Below are positions 42,449 to 50,751 of a stretch of DNA of 64,000 bases, one piece after another. Under the pieces are notes generated by a model that was not told where the DNA came from, did no database searches, and was given only the letters and a program-made list of their open reading frames with translations. Numbering within the stretch: the first letter of the stretch is position 1; each line of letters begins with the position of its first letter. Made by a program: the position numbers and the translations under genes. The stretch lies in contig NZ_VDDA01000024.1 in assembly GCF_006151805.1 (NCBI RefSeq), forward strand, positions 1-64,000. Direction: 5' to 3'. Source of the DNA: Methylobacterium terricola (GTDB lineage Bacteria; Pseudomonadota; Alphaproteobacteria; Rhizobiales; Beijerinckiaceae).

Positions 42449-44757
42449 GCTGGACCGGCCGTGCACTTCCCCGCCTCGAGGACCCGACGCTCCTGCGTGG
42501 ACGCGGGCGCTACGTGGCCGACCTTGCCCCCGGGGCGGCCCATGTCCGCTTCGTCCGCAGTCCGGTGGCGCGGGGGCGCATTCTCGGGATCGAGGCGCCG
42601 GAGGGCGTGCGCGTCTACACGGCGGCGGATCTCGCGGATGTCGGCCAGATCAGGCCGGTCCTCGAGCGCCCGGACTACGTCGCCGTGAGCCAGCCGGTCC
42701 TGGCGGTGGATCGGGTCTGCTTCGCCGGCCAGGCCGTGGCGTTCGTGGTCGCGGACGATGCCGCCGCGGCCGAGGACCTCGCCGAGCGGGTCTTCCTCGA
42801 TATCGAACCCGAGGATCCGGTGGTCGACCTCGACGCCGCCCTGCGGCCCGGCGCGATCCAGACCCATCCCGAAGCGCCGGGCAACGTGCTCGTCGAGGGG
42901 CGGATGCGCACGCCCGGTCTCGACGCGGCCTTCGCGGAGGCTGCCGCCGTCATCGCGCTCGATCTGCGCTCGCGGCGGCAATCGGCCATGCCGATGGAGA
43001 CCCGGGGCGGCGTCGCCCGGTACGACACGCGGGACGGGCGCACGACGCTTCACGCCTCCGTGCAGATGCCGCACATGCTGCGCACCGGCCTCGCCGACCT
43101 GCTCGGCTGCCCGGAGGCGGAGCTGCGGGTGATCGCTCCCGACGTCGGGGGCGGCTTCGGGCAGAAGATGTCCCTCTTCCCGGAATACGCCGCCCTGGTC
43201 TGGCTCGCCCGTCACGTGAAGCGGGACGTCGCGTGGATCGAGGATCGGCGGGAGAACTTCCTCGCCTCGGCCCATAGCCGCGACCAAGCCTTCACGGTGC
43301 GGGGCGCCTTCGACGCAACGGGGCATCTCCTCGGCCTGGAGGCGAACCTGCGCAGCAATGTCGGCGCCTTCTCCTGCTATCCGGTCACCTGCGGGGTCGA
43401 GCCGCTGATGGCGTTCGCGGAGTTGCCCGGCCCCTACAAGGTGCCGGAATACGGAGCACGCTCGCGCGGCGTCACCACCAACACCTGCACCATGGCGCCC
43501 TATCGCGGTGTGGCCCGCCCCATGCTCACCCTGACCATGGAGCGGTTGATGGAGAGCGCCGCCCGGCGTCTCGGTCTCGATCCGGTGGAGATCCGCCGCC
43601 GCAACCTGATCGATCGCTTCCCGCACCGCTCGCCGACCGGGCTGGTCCATGACGAGGGCTCCTACATCGCCGCGATGGAGGCGGCGGTCGCGGCCGTGGA
43701 TGTGCCCGCCTTCCGGCTTCGCCAGGCCGAGGCGCGCGCCAAAGGGCGTCATCTCGGCCTCGGGCTGTCGGTCTTCAGCGAGCGGACCGGCTACGGCACG
43801 CCGGCCTATGCCGCCCGGGGCATGGCGATCGTTCCGGGCTACGAACAGGTCGAATGCTCCCTCGACCCGTCGGGGCATGTGGAGCTGCGCATCGGCGCCT
43901 CACCCCACGGCCAGGGGCTCGGCACCGCCCTGGCTCAGCTCGTGGCCGACGAACTCGGCGTGGAGCCCGGCCAAGTCCAGGTGGTTTCGGGCGACACCGA
44001 CCGCACGCCCTACGGCTGGGGCACCTTCGCCAGCCGCTCCATGGTCATCGCCGGGGGCGCCTCGCGTCTCGCCTCCGCGAAGGTCGCGGCCAAGCTGCGG
44101 GGCGTCGCGGCCCGCATGATGGGGGCGACCGAGGCCGAGATCGCGCTCGAGGACGGCTTTGCCCGAGTCAGGGGCACGAACCGCGCGACGCCGATCCGGG
44201 AGGTGGCCCGCGCCGCGCATCACCGCAGCCATCTCTTCGCGGATCTGGAGGGCGGCCTGCGACAGAGCGCCTTCTACGATCCGTTCGGCACCTTCTCCAA
44301 CGCCTGCCACGTGGCGCAGGTGGAAGTGGACGTCGAAACGGGCGGCGTCCGGGTCGAGCGGTTCCTCGTGGTCGAGGATGCCGGACGGCTGATCAACCCG
44401 ATGATCGTCGACGGGCAGATCCACGGCGGAGTCGCCCAGGGCATCGCCAACGCGCTCTATGAAGAGGTGGTCTACGATCCCGACGGCAACCTGCTGACGG
44501 CCTCGCTCGCCGACTACCTGCCGCCGACGATCCACGAGATCCCGCCCATCGAGATCCTCCACATGGAGACGATCTCGGACGCCACCCTGACCGGCGCGAA
44601 GGGCGTCGGCGAAGGCGGAACGATCGGCGCACCGGCGGCCGTCGTCAATGCCATCGTCGACGCGCTCAGCCCCTTCGGCATCGAGATCAACGAGATCCCC
44701 GCAACGCCCGAGCGCATCCGCGCCGCCATCCGCTCCGCCAGGGACAGCCGGACATGA
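42445..44757 (+). CDS. Molybdenum hydroxylase large subunit 1 (xanthine oxidase family)
   Basis: 770 aa molybdopterin-cytosine-dinucleotide-type catalytic subunit. The N-terminal a/b-hammerhead (LEDPTLLRGRGRYVADL) is followed by the Mo-binding domains: GGGFGQKMSLFPEYAALVWLAR, APYRGVARPMLTLTMERLMES, ASPHGQGLGTALAQLVADELG and the catalytic Glu in KGVGEGGTIGAPAAVVNAI. It lacks the VAYRCSFR loop of form-I CO dehydrogenase, so it should hydroxylate an organic ring or aldehyde with water as the oxygen source. GTG 42445 overlaps the FAD-subunit stop; the next gene overlaps by ATGA. Confidence 0.92.
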   Translation: MSWTGRALPRLEDPTLLRGRGRYVADLAPGAAHVRFVRSPVARGRILGIEAPEGVRVYTAADLADVGQIRPVLERPDYVAVSQPVLAVDRVCFAGQAVAFVVADDAAAAEDLAERVFLDIEPEDPVVDLDAALRPGAIQTHPEAPGNVLVEGRMRTPGLDAAFAEAAAVIALDLRSRRQSAMPMETRGGVARYDTRDGRTTLHASVQMPHMLRTGLADLLGCPEAELRVIAPDVGGGFGQKMSLFPEYAALVWLARHVKRDVAWIEDRRENFLASAHSRDQAFTVRGAFDATGHLLGLEANLRSNVGAFSCYPVTCGVEPLMAFAELPGPYKVPEYGARSRGVTTNTCTMAPYRGVARPMLTLTMERLMESAARRLGLDPVEIRRRNLIDRFPHRSPTGLVHDEGSYIAAMEAAVAAVDVPAFRLRQAEARAKGRHLGLGLSVFSERTGYGTPAYAARGMAIVPGYEQVECSLDPSGHVELRIGASPHGQGLGTALAQLVADELGVEPGQVQVVSGDTDRTPYGWGTFASRSMVIAGGASRLASAKVAAKLRGVAARMMGATEAEIALEDGFARVRGTNRATPIREVARAAHHRSHLFADLEGGLRQSAFYDPFGTFSNACHVAQVEVDVETGGVRVERFLVVEDAGRLINPMIVDGQIHGGVAQGIANALYEEVVYDPDGNLLTASLADYLPPTIHEIPPIEILHMETISDATLTGAKGVGEGGTIGAPAAVVNAIVDALSPFGIEINEIPATPERIRAAIRSARDSRT

Positions 44758-45236
44758 CCGACAGGCTCGCCACCACTCTCGACGTCAACGGGCGCAGCTA
44801 TTCCGTCACGGTCGAGCCCCGGAAATCCCTGGCCGACGCCCTGCGGGAGGATTGCGGCCTCACCGGTACGCATCTCGGCTGCGAGCACGGGGTCTGCGGC
44901 GCCTGCACCGTCATCGTGGACGGCAAGCCCGTCCGCTCCTGCCTGATGTTCGCCGTCCAGGCGGAGGGCTTGGCGGTCCGCACGGTCGAAGGGCTTGCCG
45001 AGGGCGACGAGCTCCACCCGCTTCAGCGGCATTTCTGGGAGCAGCATGGCCTGCAATGCGGGTTCTGCACGCCAGGCTTCCTGATGCTCGTCGCCGGAGC
45101 GTTCGAGGCCGACCCGACGATCGACGACGCGGCGATGATGGAGGTCCTGTCGTCCAACCTGTGCCGCTGCACCGGCTACCAGAACATCGCCAAGGCGGTG
45201 TCGCTGGCGCTTAAGGACATGCGGGCGGGCCGCTGA
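44754..45236 (+). CDS. Molybdenum hydroxylase 2Fe-2S small subunit
   Basis: 160 aa with both iron-sulfur clusters: plant-type ligands in CEHGVCGACTVIVDGKPVRSCL and the C-terminal four-helix cluster in CGFCTPGFLM...NLCRCTGYQNI. It shuttles electrons from the molybdenum centre to FAD. It sits between the two large-subunit genes and is the only FeS subunit, so both large subunits presumably use it. Confidence 0.95.
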   Translation: MTDRLATTLDVNGRSYSVTVEPRKSLADALREDCGLTGTHLGCEHGVCGACTVIVDGKPVRSCLMFAVQAEGLAVRTVEGLAEGDELHPLQRHFWEQHGLQCGFCTPGFLMLVAGAFEADPTIDDAAMMEVLSSNLCRCTGYQNIAKAVSLALKDMRAGR

Positions 45237-45238
45237 CC

Positions 45239-47509
45239 ATGCACAGCATCGGCCGCCCGCTGAAGCGCCTGGAAGACCGCCCCCTGCTGACCGGTGCCGG
45301 CCGCTTCGCGGCGGACATCGCCTTTCCCGGGCAGGTGACCATGCGGGTCGTCCGCTCCCCCGTCGCGTTCGGCCGCCTCCTCGCCATCGATGCGAGCGCC
45401 GCCCTCGCCTGTCCGGGCGTCCTCGCCGTCTGGACCGCCGCCGACGTGGCGGACCTGCCGCCGATCGACTTCCGCATGACGAAGATCGACGGCCTCGAAC
45501 CCTACCGCCAGCCCGTCCTCGCCCGCGACTTCGTGCGCTATGTCGGCGAGCCGGTGGCGGTGGTCTTCGCGGCGGATCCCTATGCCGCCGAGGACGCGGC
45601 CGACCTCGTCTTCTGCGAGATCGACGACCTCTCGCCATGCCTCGACCCCCTCGCCGAGCCGGGCGAGTTCGCGCCGGGCGCCTCGACCCTGCGGACCGAG
45701 CCGGCCGTCCTGCGCAAGGGCTATGGCGACCTCGACGCGGCCTTCGCGCAGGCCCATGCGGTGGTCGAACTCGCCGTTTCCATCGGGCGTCATTCCGGCA
45801 TCCCCCTGGAGACGCGCGGGGCGGTGGCGATCCTCGGCGACGACGACGTGCTCACGCTGCACGGTGCGGCCAAGGTCGTTCATTACAACCGGGACGCCAT
45901 CGCCCGGATGCTCGGCCGCGATCCGGCCAAGCTGCAGCTCAGCGAGTGCCATGTGGGCGGCGGCTTCGGCATCCGCGGCGAGATCTACCCGGAGGATGTG
46001 CTGGCCTGCGCGGCGGCCTTGCGGCTGAGGCGGCCCGTCCGCTGGATCGAGGACCGGCGCGAGCACCAGATCGCCGCCAACCATTCCCGCGACCAAAGCC
46101 ACCGGCTGCGGGCGGCGGTGGACGGGCGAGGGTTCATCCTCGGCCTCGACGTGTGCTTCTTCACCGACCAGGGCGCCTATATCCGGACCCACGGCGCGAC
46201 GGTCTCGGACCTTGCCGCCGCCTTGCTGCCGGGCCCTTACATCGTCCCGGCCTACCGGGTGGAGGGGCATATCCGCCTCACCAACAAGACCCCGAGCGGG
46301 ACCTACCGTGCGCCTGGCCGCTACGAGACCACCTTCGCCCGCGAGCGCCTGATCGACGCCATCGCCCATCGCCTCGGCCTCGATCCCGTCGCCGTGCGTC
46401 GGGTCAACCTGATCCCCGAGACGGCGATGCCTTTCGACCGGGGCATCGACGCGCTCGGAACCCATGTCGTCTACGACTCGGGCAAGTACCATGACCTCCT
46501 GGAGCGGGCTCTCGGCCATCTCGGCTATCCGGCGCTGAAGGACGAGATCGCCGCGAGGCGGGCGACGGGAGAGGCGGTCGGCCTCGGCCTCGCCTTCTTC
46601 GTGGAGAAGAGCGGCCTTGGCCCCCGCGACCTCGCCCGTGTGAGCGTCGCGGGAGACGGCGCGGTCCGGATCGTGACGGGCGCCTGCTCGATCGGCCAAG
46701 GCGTCGAGACCGCGATGGCGCAGATTTGCGCCGAGACGCTGCGGGTGCCGATCGACCGGATGACGGTGGTCCACGGGCAGACCCGCGAGATCCCGATCGG
46801 CTTCGGCGCCTACGCGTCGCGGGTGACGGTGATGACGGGCTCGGCCGTCAAGCTCGCGACGGAAGACCTCCTCGGGCAGGCCAGCCGGATCGCCGGGCGC
46901 CTGCTCCAGGCGGACCCTGCCGTGCTGGCGTACCGCGACGGCGCCTTCCTCCATCCCGACACCGGTGCCTCGGTCGACCTTGCCACCATCGCCTCCCAGT
47001 CGGCCGAGGGCCTGACGGGAGAGGGCCTCTTCGAGACCAGCCACATGAATTACCCCTATGGGGTGCATGTGGCCCAGGTCCGTATCGATCGCGAGACCTG
47101 CGGCGTCTCGGTCGAGCGCTATCTCGTCGCCTACGATATCGGGCGGGCCATCAACCCCATGCTCGTGGAGGGCCAGATCGTCGGCGCCGCCGTGCAGGGG
47201 ATCGGCGGCGCGCTGCTGGAGGAGTTCGTCTACGACCCGGACGGGCAGCCTCTGGCGACCAGCTTCGCGGATTATCTGATGCCGACGAGCCGCGAGGCGC
47301 CGCCCGTCGACGTTCTGCTGCGCGAGGATGCGCCGAGCCCCCTCAACCCCCTCGGCGTGAAGGGCGCGGGCGAAGGAGGGCTCACCGCCGTGGGGGCCGC
47401 CATCGCTTCGGCCGTCGACGATGCCCTTGGGCGCCCCGGCCTCGTATCCCGCCTGCCGATCACGCCGGACTTCCTCCATGGAGCCCTGGCCGCACCGGCG
47501 GGTCGATGA
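45239..47509 (+). CDS. Molybdenum hydroxylase large subunit 2 (xanthine oxidase family)
   Basis: 756 aa, a complete second catalytic subunit distinct from the one at 42445: RPLKRLEDRPLLTGAGRFAADI, ECHVGGGFGIRGEIYPEDVLACAAAL, TPSGTYRAPGRYETTFARERLID, TGACSIGQGVETAMAQICAETL and the active Glu in KGAGEGGLTAVGAAIASAV. No CoxL-type CSFR loop. The different residues around the substrate loop (GTYRAPGR here, APYRGVARP in subunit 1) imply different substrates or positions of attack. It starts 2 bp after the FeS-subunit stop. Confidence 0.92.
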   Translation: MHSIGRPLKRLEDRPLLTGAGRFAADIAFPGQVTMRVVRSPVAFGRLLAIDASAALACPGVLAVWTAADVADLPPIDFRMTKIDGLEPYRQPVLARDFVRYVGEPVAVVFAADPYAAEDAADLVFCEIDDLSPCLDPLAEPGEFAPGASTLRTEPAVLRKGYGDLDAAFAQAHAVVELAVSIGRHSGIPLETRGAVAILGDDDVLTLHGAAKVVHYNRDAIARMLGRDPAKLQLSECHVGGGFGIRGEIYPEDVLACAAALRLRRPVRWIEDRREHQIAANHSRDQSHRLRAAVDGRGFILGLDVCFFTDQGAYIRTHGATVSDLAAALLPGPYIVPAYRVEGHIRLTNKTPSGTYRAPGRYETTFARERLIDAIAHRLGLDPVAVRRVNLIPETAMPFDRGIDALGTHVVYDSGKYHDLLERALGHLGYPALKDEIAARRATGEAVGLGLAFFVEKSGLGPRDLARVSVAGDGAVRIVTGACSIGQGVETAMAQICAETLRVPIDRMTVVHGQTREIPIGFGAYASRVTVMTGSAVKLATEDLLGQASRIAGRLLQADPAVLAYRDGAFLHPDTGASVDLATIASQSAEGLTGEGLFETSHMNYPYGVHVAQVRIDRETCGVSVERYLVAYDIGRAINPMLVEGQIVGAAVQGIGGALLEEFVYDPDGQPLATSFADYLMPTSREAPPVDVLLREDAPSPLNPLGVKGAGEGGLTAVGAAIASAVDDALGRPGLVSRLPITPDFLHGALAAPAGR

Positions 47510-47562
47510 GATCGCCCGACGACATCTGGGCCCGCCGCAGGCCGCGGGCTCGACCGATCCCC

Positions 47563-48195
47563 CTACGGCCTATCGATGTTGAACCACAGGGTCCGCACGA
47601 TCGTGGTGCCGTGGTTCCAGATCCGGTGCGGCCGCTGCGACAGGTAGGAGATCAGGTCGCCGGGATTGAGAATGTAGACCGCCCCGTCGACCTCCACGGT
47701 GAGGCGGCCTTCCAGCACGTAGCCGTACTCGAAGCCGGAATGGGTGACCGGCCGGTCGTTGCTGCCCGTGCGCGGCTGGTACTCGTTCACGGCCACGGTG
47801 ACGCCCCGGGCGCGGTCATCCCGCATCAGCCGGCGGATGACATGCTGGGCGGTCTCGATGGCGGGAGGCTCGCCCGCACGCACGACGAGCTTCTCGTCCG
47901 TCGTCGGCTCGCTCGCGACGAGTTCCGACATGGTGATCCCGAGCGCGCTCGCGATGACGATCAGGGAGCCGATGGACGGCGAGGCCCGGCCGCGCTCCAC
48001 GAGGCTGAGCATCGATGTGCTCAGGCCGGATGCCGCGGCGAGCGACTGCAATGTCATGTTGCGCGTATTGCGCGCCTCCCGGATGCGCTGGCCGATCGTC
48101 GCCAGGGTCGCGGCGGTACTCTCCGCGATCTCCGCGGCGGTCGCGACGGCGGGCTCGTCCGGTTGGCTCTCCCACTGCGGGGGGTCTGTTCTCAT
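47563..48195 (-). CDS. XRE-family regulator with C-terminal cupin sensor domain
   Basis: 210 aa. Helix-turn-helix at about residues 35-90 (IGQRIREARNTRNMTLQSLAAASGLSTSMLSLVERG) and a cupin at about 125-205 (FEYGYVLEGRLTVEVDGAVYILNPGDLISY; PHRIWNHGTTIVRTLWFNI). HTH-cupin proteins commonly control amino-acid, polyamine and aromatic catabolism. AGAGGAAC precedes ATG 48195. It converges on the Mo-hydroxylase operon and diverges from the two small cupin genes, so it is the likely local regulator. A decayed paralogue lies at 52277. Confidence 0.92.
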   Translation of the reverse strand: MRTDPPQWESQPDEPAVATAAEIAESTAATLATIGQRIREARNTRNMTLQSLAAASGLSTSMLSLVERGRASPSIGSLIVIASALGITMSELVASEPTTDEKLVVRAGEPPAIETAQHVIRRLMRDDRARGVTVAVNEYQPRTGSNDRPVTHSGFEYGYVLEGRLTVEVDGAVYILNPGDLISYLSQRPHRIWNHGTTIVRTLWFNIDRP

Positions 48196-48256
48196 TCGTC
48201 TGGTTCCTCTGGGTCGACCGCCGCGATGCGAGCGTTCCCGGCTTGCACGAAGTTTA

Positions 48257-48280
48257 CATATATGCAAAAAACGTTTGAGT
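48257..48280. promoter_or_regulatory. AT-rich box with TGCAAAAA, candidate HTH-cupin regulator site (copy 1)
   Basis: The box with ATATATGCAAAAAACGTTTG sits between the regulator (start 48195) and the divergent cupin gene (start 48305). A similar string, ATATTGCAAAAAGCTTTTT, occurs at 52989-53007 next to the pseudogene copy of the same regulator. The shared TGCAAAAA element beside both regulator copies suggests a binding site; this is inference from two sequences. Confidence 0.4.
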
Positions 48281-48304
48281 GAAATTCAAAATGGAACAGC
48301 GGAT

Positions 48305-48703
48305 ATGACGTCCGACCCGGCGGGGGCCATCCGCGTCATCGACAGCGCAATCGGCTGCCAGGAGATACCGATCGTCGAGAGCGGTGGCAATGCGAAAGTC
48401 GTATTGTGGCCGGAAAGCGGCGCAATCTACAGAACATTTCACCTGATCTCTCTGACCCCATGCGGCAAGACTGTTTCGCTCAGTCACCCGTCCGACAGCG
48501 TCTATTACGTTATATCGGGCAGCGGGGTCGTAACCGATATGGCGGCCGGCGTCACCTCGGCACTGATCGAGGGCGCGATGGTCCATATCGACCGCGGGGA
48601 TACTTACCGTTTCGAGGCGGACGAGGCGACCGGGATGAAGATTCTCGGCGGCCCGTGCCCGGCGGATCCCGAACTCTATGCGACCCTACGAGCCTCCAGG
48701 TAG
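48305..48703 (+). CDS. Small cupin-domain protein 1
   Basis: 132 aa single cupin: IYRTFHLISLTPCGKTVSLSHPSDSVYYVISGSGVVTDMAAG, then LIEGAMVHIDRGDTYRFEA, ending GGPCPADPELYA. The usual metal-binding pattern GX5HXH is only partly kept (His in LSHPSD), so it may bind ligand rather than catalyse. ATG 48305 has GGAACAGCGGAT upstream. It is 3 bp from the second cupin gene, and the two proteins share the ending GGPxPAD, so they are probably paralogues acting together. Confidence 0.85.
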   Translation: MTSDPAGAIRVIDSAIGCQEIPIVESGGNAKVVLWPESGAIYRTFHLISLTPCGKTVSLSHPSDSVYYVISGSGVVTDMAAGVTSALIEGAMVHIDRGDTYRFEADEATGMKILGGPCPADPELYATLRASR

Positions 48704-48706
48704 GTC

Positions 48707-49105
48707 ATGGCCATTCGAGTCTTCCACCGCGACACGCCTTCGCTGCGCCTTCCCCTGATCTCGAAGGACGCCCGCTTCATCGTCTGGCCCGGAAGCGGGG
48801 CGTGGGTCGCGAACATGAATTACGTGCGGCTGGAACCGGGCGAGGAGAACGTGCCGCACGTCCACGTCGAGTCGGAGGACACGATCTTCATCCTCGAAGG
48901 CGAGGGAACGATCCAGGACTACACGAACGACATCAGCCTCCCGTTCCATGCCGGCTGCGCCGTCCATGTCCCGGTGGGCGTGAAGCACGCCGTGAAGGCG
49001 GACAAGGGCGTCGGCATCGTCAGCGTGGGTGGGCCCAGCCCGGCCGACGTGCCTCTCCTCAAGAAGGTTGGAGCTCTGCCTGCCGATGCGCGAGCGCCAG
49101 GCTGA
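48707..49105 (+). CDS. Small cupin-domain protein 2
   Basis: 132 aa cupin: MNYVRLEPGEENVPHVHVESEDTIFILEGEGTIQDY contains a full HxH...E metal motif (PHVHVESED) and VHVPVGVKHAVKAD supplies the later His. A metal-dependent isomerase, dioxygenase or binding role is possible. It is sandwiched between cupin 1 and the nitrilase-fold gene with 3-bp gaps on both sides, so it belongs to the same transcript. Confidence 0.88.
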   Translation: MAIRVFHRDTPSLRLPLISKDARFIVWPGSGAWVANMNYVRLEPGEENVPHVHVESEDTIFILEGEGTIQDYTNDISLPFHAGCAVHVPVGVKHAVKADKGVGIVSVGGPSPADVPLLKKVGALPADARAPG

Positions 49106-49108
49106 GCC

Positions 49109-49951
49109 ATGCGGATCGCCGTCGCGCAGGTCACGGGCCGCATCGCGCAGGTCGAGGCGAACCGGGCCGCCAGTCGAGCGGCCATCGAGGACGCGGTGGC
49201 GGCCGGCGCCGATCTCGTGGTCCTGCCGGCACTCATCGTCCCGGGCTACACGGTCGAGCCCGGCGTGCTCCGAGACGCGGCCGAGCCACTCGATGGGGCC
49301 ACTCTCGATCTCTGGTCGGGCCTCGCGCGCGCCCACGGCCTGCATGTCGTGGGCGGGTTCTGCGAACGCGAGGGCGACCGCCTCTACAATTGCGCGGTGC
49401 TCGTCGGCCCGGACGGATTGCGGCTCCACTACCGCAAACTCCACCTGTCCGACCGCGAGAAGGATGTCTTCATCCCCGGCGACAAGGGGTTGCCGGTGGC
49501 GGAGACGCCGGTCGGCCGGATCGGGCTGTGCGTCTGCTACGATCTCCGCTTCGTCGAGGTCCTGCGCGGACTGGCCTTGGCGGGCGCCGAGATCGCGGCG
49601 GTCCCGACGGCCTGGGTCGGCGGGTTCGACCGGACCGAGCTCCCGCCCGGCGCGATGATCGGCCAGGCGCAGGGAGCCGTGGTTCAGGCCAACCTAAACC
49701 AGGTTTTCGTGGCTTGCGCCTCGCAAGCCGGCAGCGAGGCGGGATCACGCTTCCTCGGCTCGTCCCTCGTCGTCGATCCGTTCGGGACGATCCTGGCGGG
49801 TCCGCTCGGTGCGGACCCGCAGGCGATGATCGTCGCCGATGGGGACGTGGCTCGGGTCCACTTCGCGCAGGAGCGGTCCGAGCGGATCAGGCCGCGCGCC
49901 GACCGGCGGACCGACGTCGACGGACTTCGCATCGGCACGGACTGTCGCTGA
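49109..49951 (+). CDS. Carbon-nitrogen hydrolase (nitrilase fold) lacking the canonical catalytic Glu
   Basis: 280 aa. The catalytic Lys (LHYRKLHLSDREKDVFIPGD) and nucleophile Cys (GRIGLCVCYDLRFVEVLRGLALAGAE) are in place. At the first triad position, where the family has PE in the block before GY, this protein reads VVLPALIVPGY: the codon is GCA (Ala) instead of Glu. The fold otherwise looks intact, including GSSLVVDPFGTIL. Normal relatives hydrolyse amides, carbamoyl groups or nitriles. It could be inactive, use another acid, or serve a different role. Confidence 0.87.
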   Translation: MRIAVAQVTGRIAQVEANRAASRAAIEDAVAAGADLVVLPALIVPGYTVEPGVLRDAAEPLDGATLDLWSGLARAHGLHVVGGFCEREGDRLYNCAVLVGPDGLRLHYRKLHLSDREKDVFIPGDKGLPVAETPVGRIGLCVCYDLRFVEVLRGLALAGAEIAAVPTAWVGGFDRTELPPGAMIGQAQGAVVQANLNQVFVACASQAGSEAGSRFLGSSLVVDPFGTILAGPLGADPQAMIVADGDVARVHFAQERSERIRPRADRRTDVDGLRIGTDCR

Positions 49952-50027
49952 AGCCGACCCGCAGGATGTGCAGGACACCGGCGTCGTCCGAGCCTGGTGC
50001 GAGCAGGATTCAGGAAGGGGACTCACC

Positions 50028-50639
50028 GTGAAGATCACGCAGGCATTCACCGTCGGACGCCCGCTCCCGAGCGTCTGGACCTTCTTCCACGACATTCCTC
50101 GGGTCGCCGCCTGCGTGCCGGGAGCCGAGTACCTGGGGGCGAAGGAGGATGGCCGGCACGCGGGACGCGTCACCACCAAGGTGGGACCGTTCCAGGCGAG
50201 CTTCGAAGGCGATGCCGCCGTGGCCTATGACGAATCGGCCCACGTGGTCACGGCCAACGGCAAGGGTGTCGACCGCAAGGGCGCGAGCCGCGGCAAGCTT
50301 GCCCTGACCTGCACCTGCGAGGCGGCAGGCGACGCGACGACGGTGACCGTCGAGGCGGATATTCAGCTCTCCGGTCCGATCGCCCAGTTCGGGCGCACCA
50401 GCCTCTTCAACGAGGTCGCCGGGGTCCTCGTCCAGAGCTTCGTCCAGAACGCGGAGGCCCAGCTGGCGCCGACGGCATCCGCCCAGGTCACGCCGGCGGC
50501 GTCCGAGACCAGCCCGCCCGCTGCCGCGCCCGTCGCCGCGGCACCCAACCCGGTCAGCGCCCCCGGCCTGATCCTGGCCGCGCTCAAGGCGTGGTTCGTT
50601 TCGATAATCCGACGGGAGCAGGCAGGCCGGAACGTCTGA
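50028..50639 (+). CDS. CoxG-like SRPBCC-domain protein with C-terminal membrane anchor
   Basis: 203 aa. Residues about 1-145 form a CoxG/SRPBCC lipid-binding-type fold (VWTFFHDIPRVAACVPGAEYLG; GRTSLFNEVAGVLVQSF). A Pro/Ala-rich linker follows, then a hydrophobic tail (LILAALKAWFVSII) with basic residues at the end. CoxG anchors molybdenum hydroxylases such as CO dehydrogenase to the membrane. Its presence suggests that the 41594-47509 enzyme is membrane-tethered. GTG 50028 has AGGAAGGGG upstream. Confidence 0.87.
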   Translation: MKITQAFTVGRPLPSVWTFFHDIPRVAACVPGAEYLGAKEDGRHAGRVTTKVGPFQASFEGDAAVAYDESAHVVTANGKGVDRKGASRGKLALTCTCEAAGDATTVTVEADIQLSGPIAQFGRTSLFNEVAGVLVQSFVQNAEAQLAPTASAQVTPAASETSPPAAAPVAAAPNPVSAPGLILAALKAWFVSIIRREQAGRNV

Positions 50640-50751
50640 TCCGGCCCCCGCCCCAACCCTCGGATCCATTCTCTCCCGAGCTGAGCGCCGATCCTTCGGG
50701 ATCGCGACGGCGAAGCCTTGACCGAATGAAACGCTGAAGGAGACCCGCTCC

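Noticed and set aside
45176..47479. 767-codon open frame antisense to Mo-hydroxylase large subunit 2
   Set aside because: It is a shadow of a well-supported gene, with no ribosome site and low-complexity Arg/Gly/Asp composition.
42445..50639. Interpretation of the Mo hydroxylase plus CoxG as an aerobic CO dehydrogenase
   Set aside because: Neither large subunit has the VAYRCSFR active-site loop of form-I CoxL, and coxD/E/F maturation genes are absent. The general xanthine-oxidase-family label is safer.
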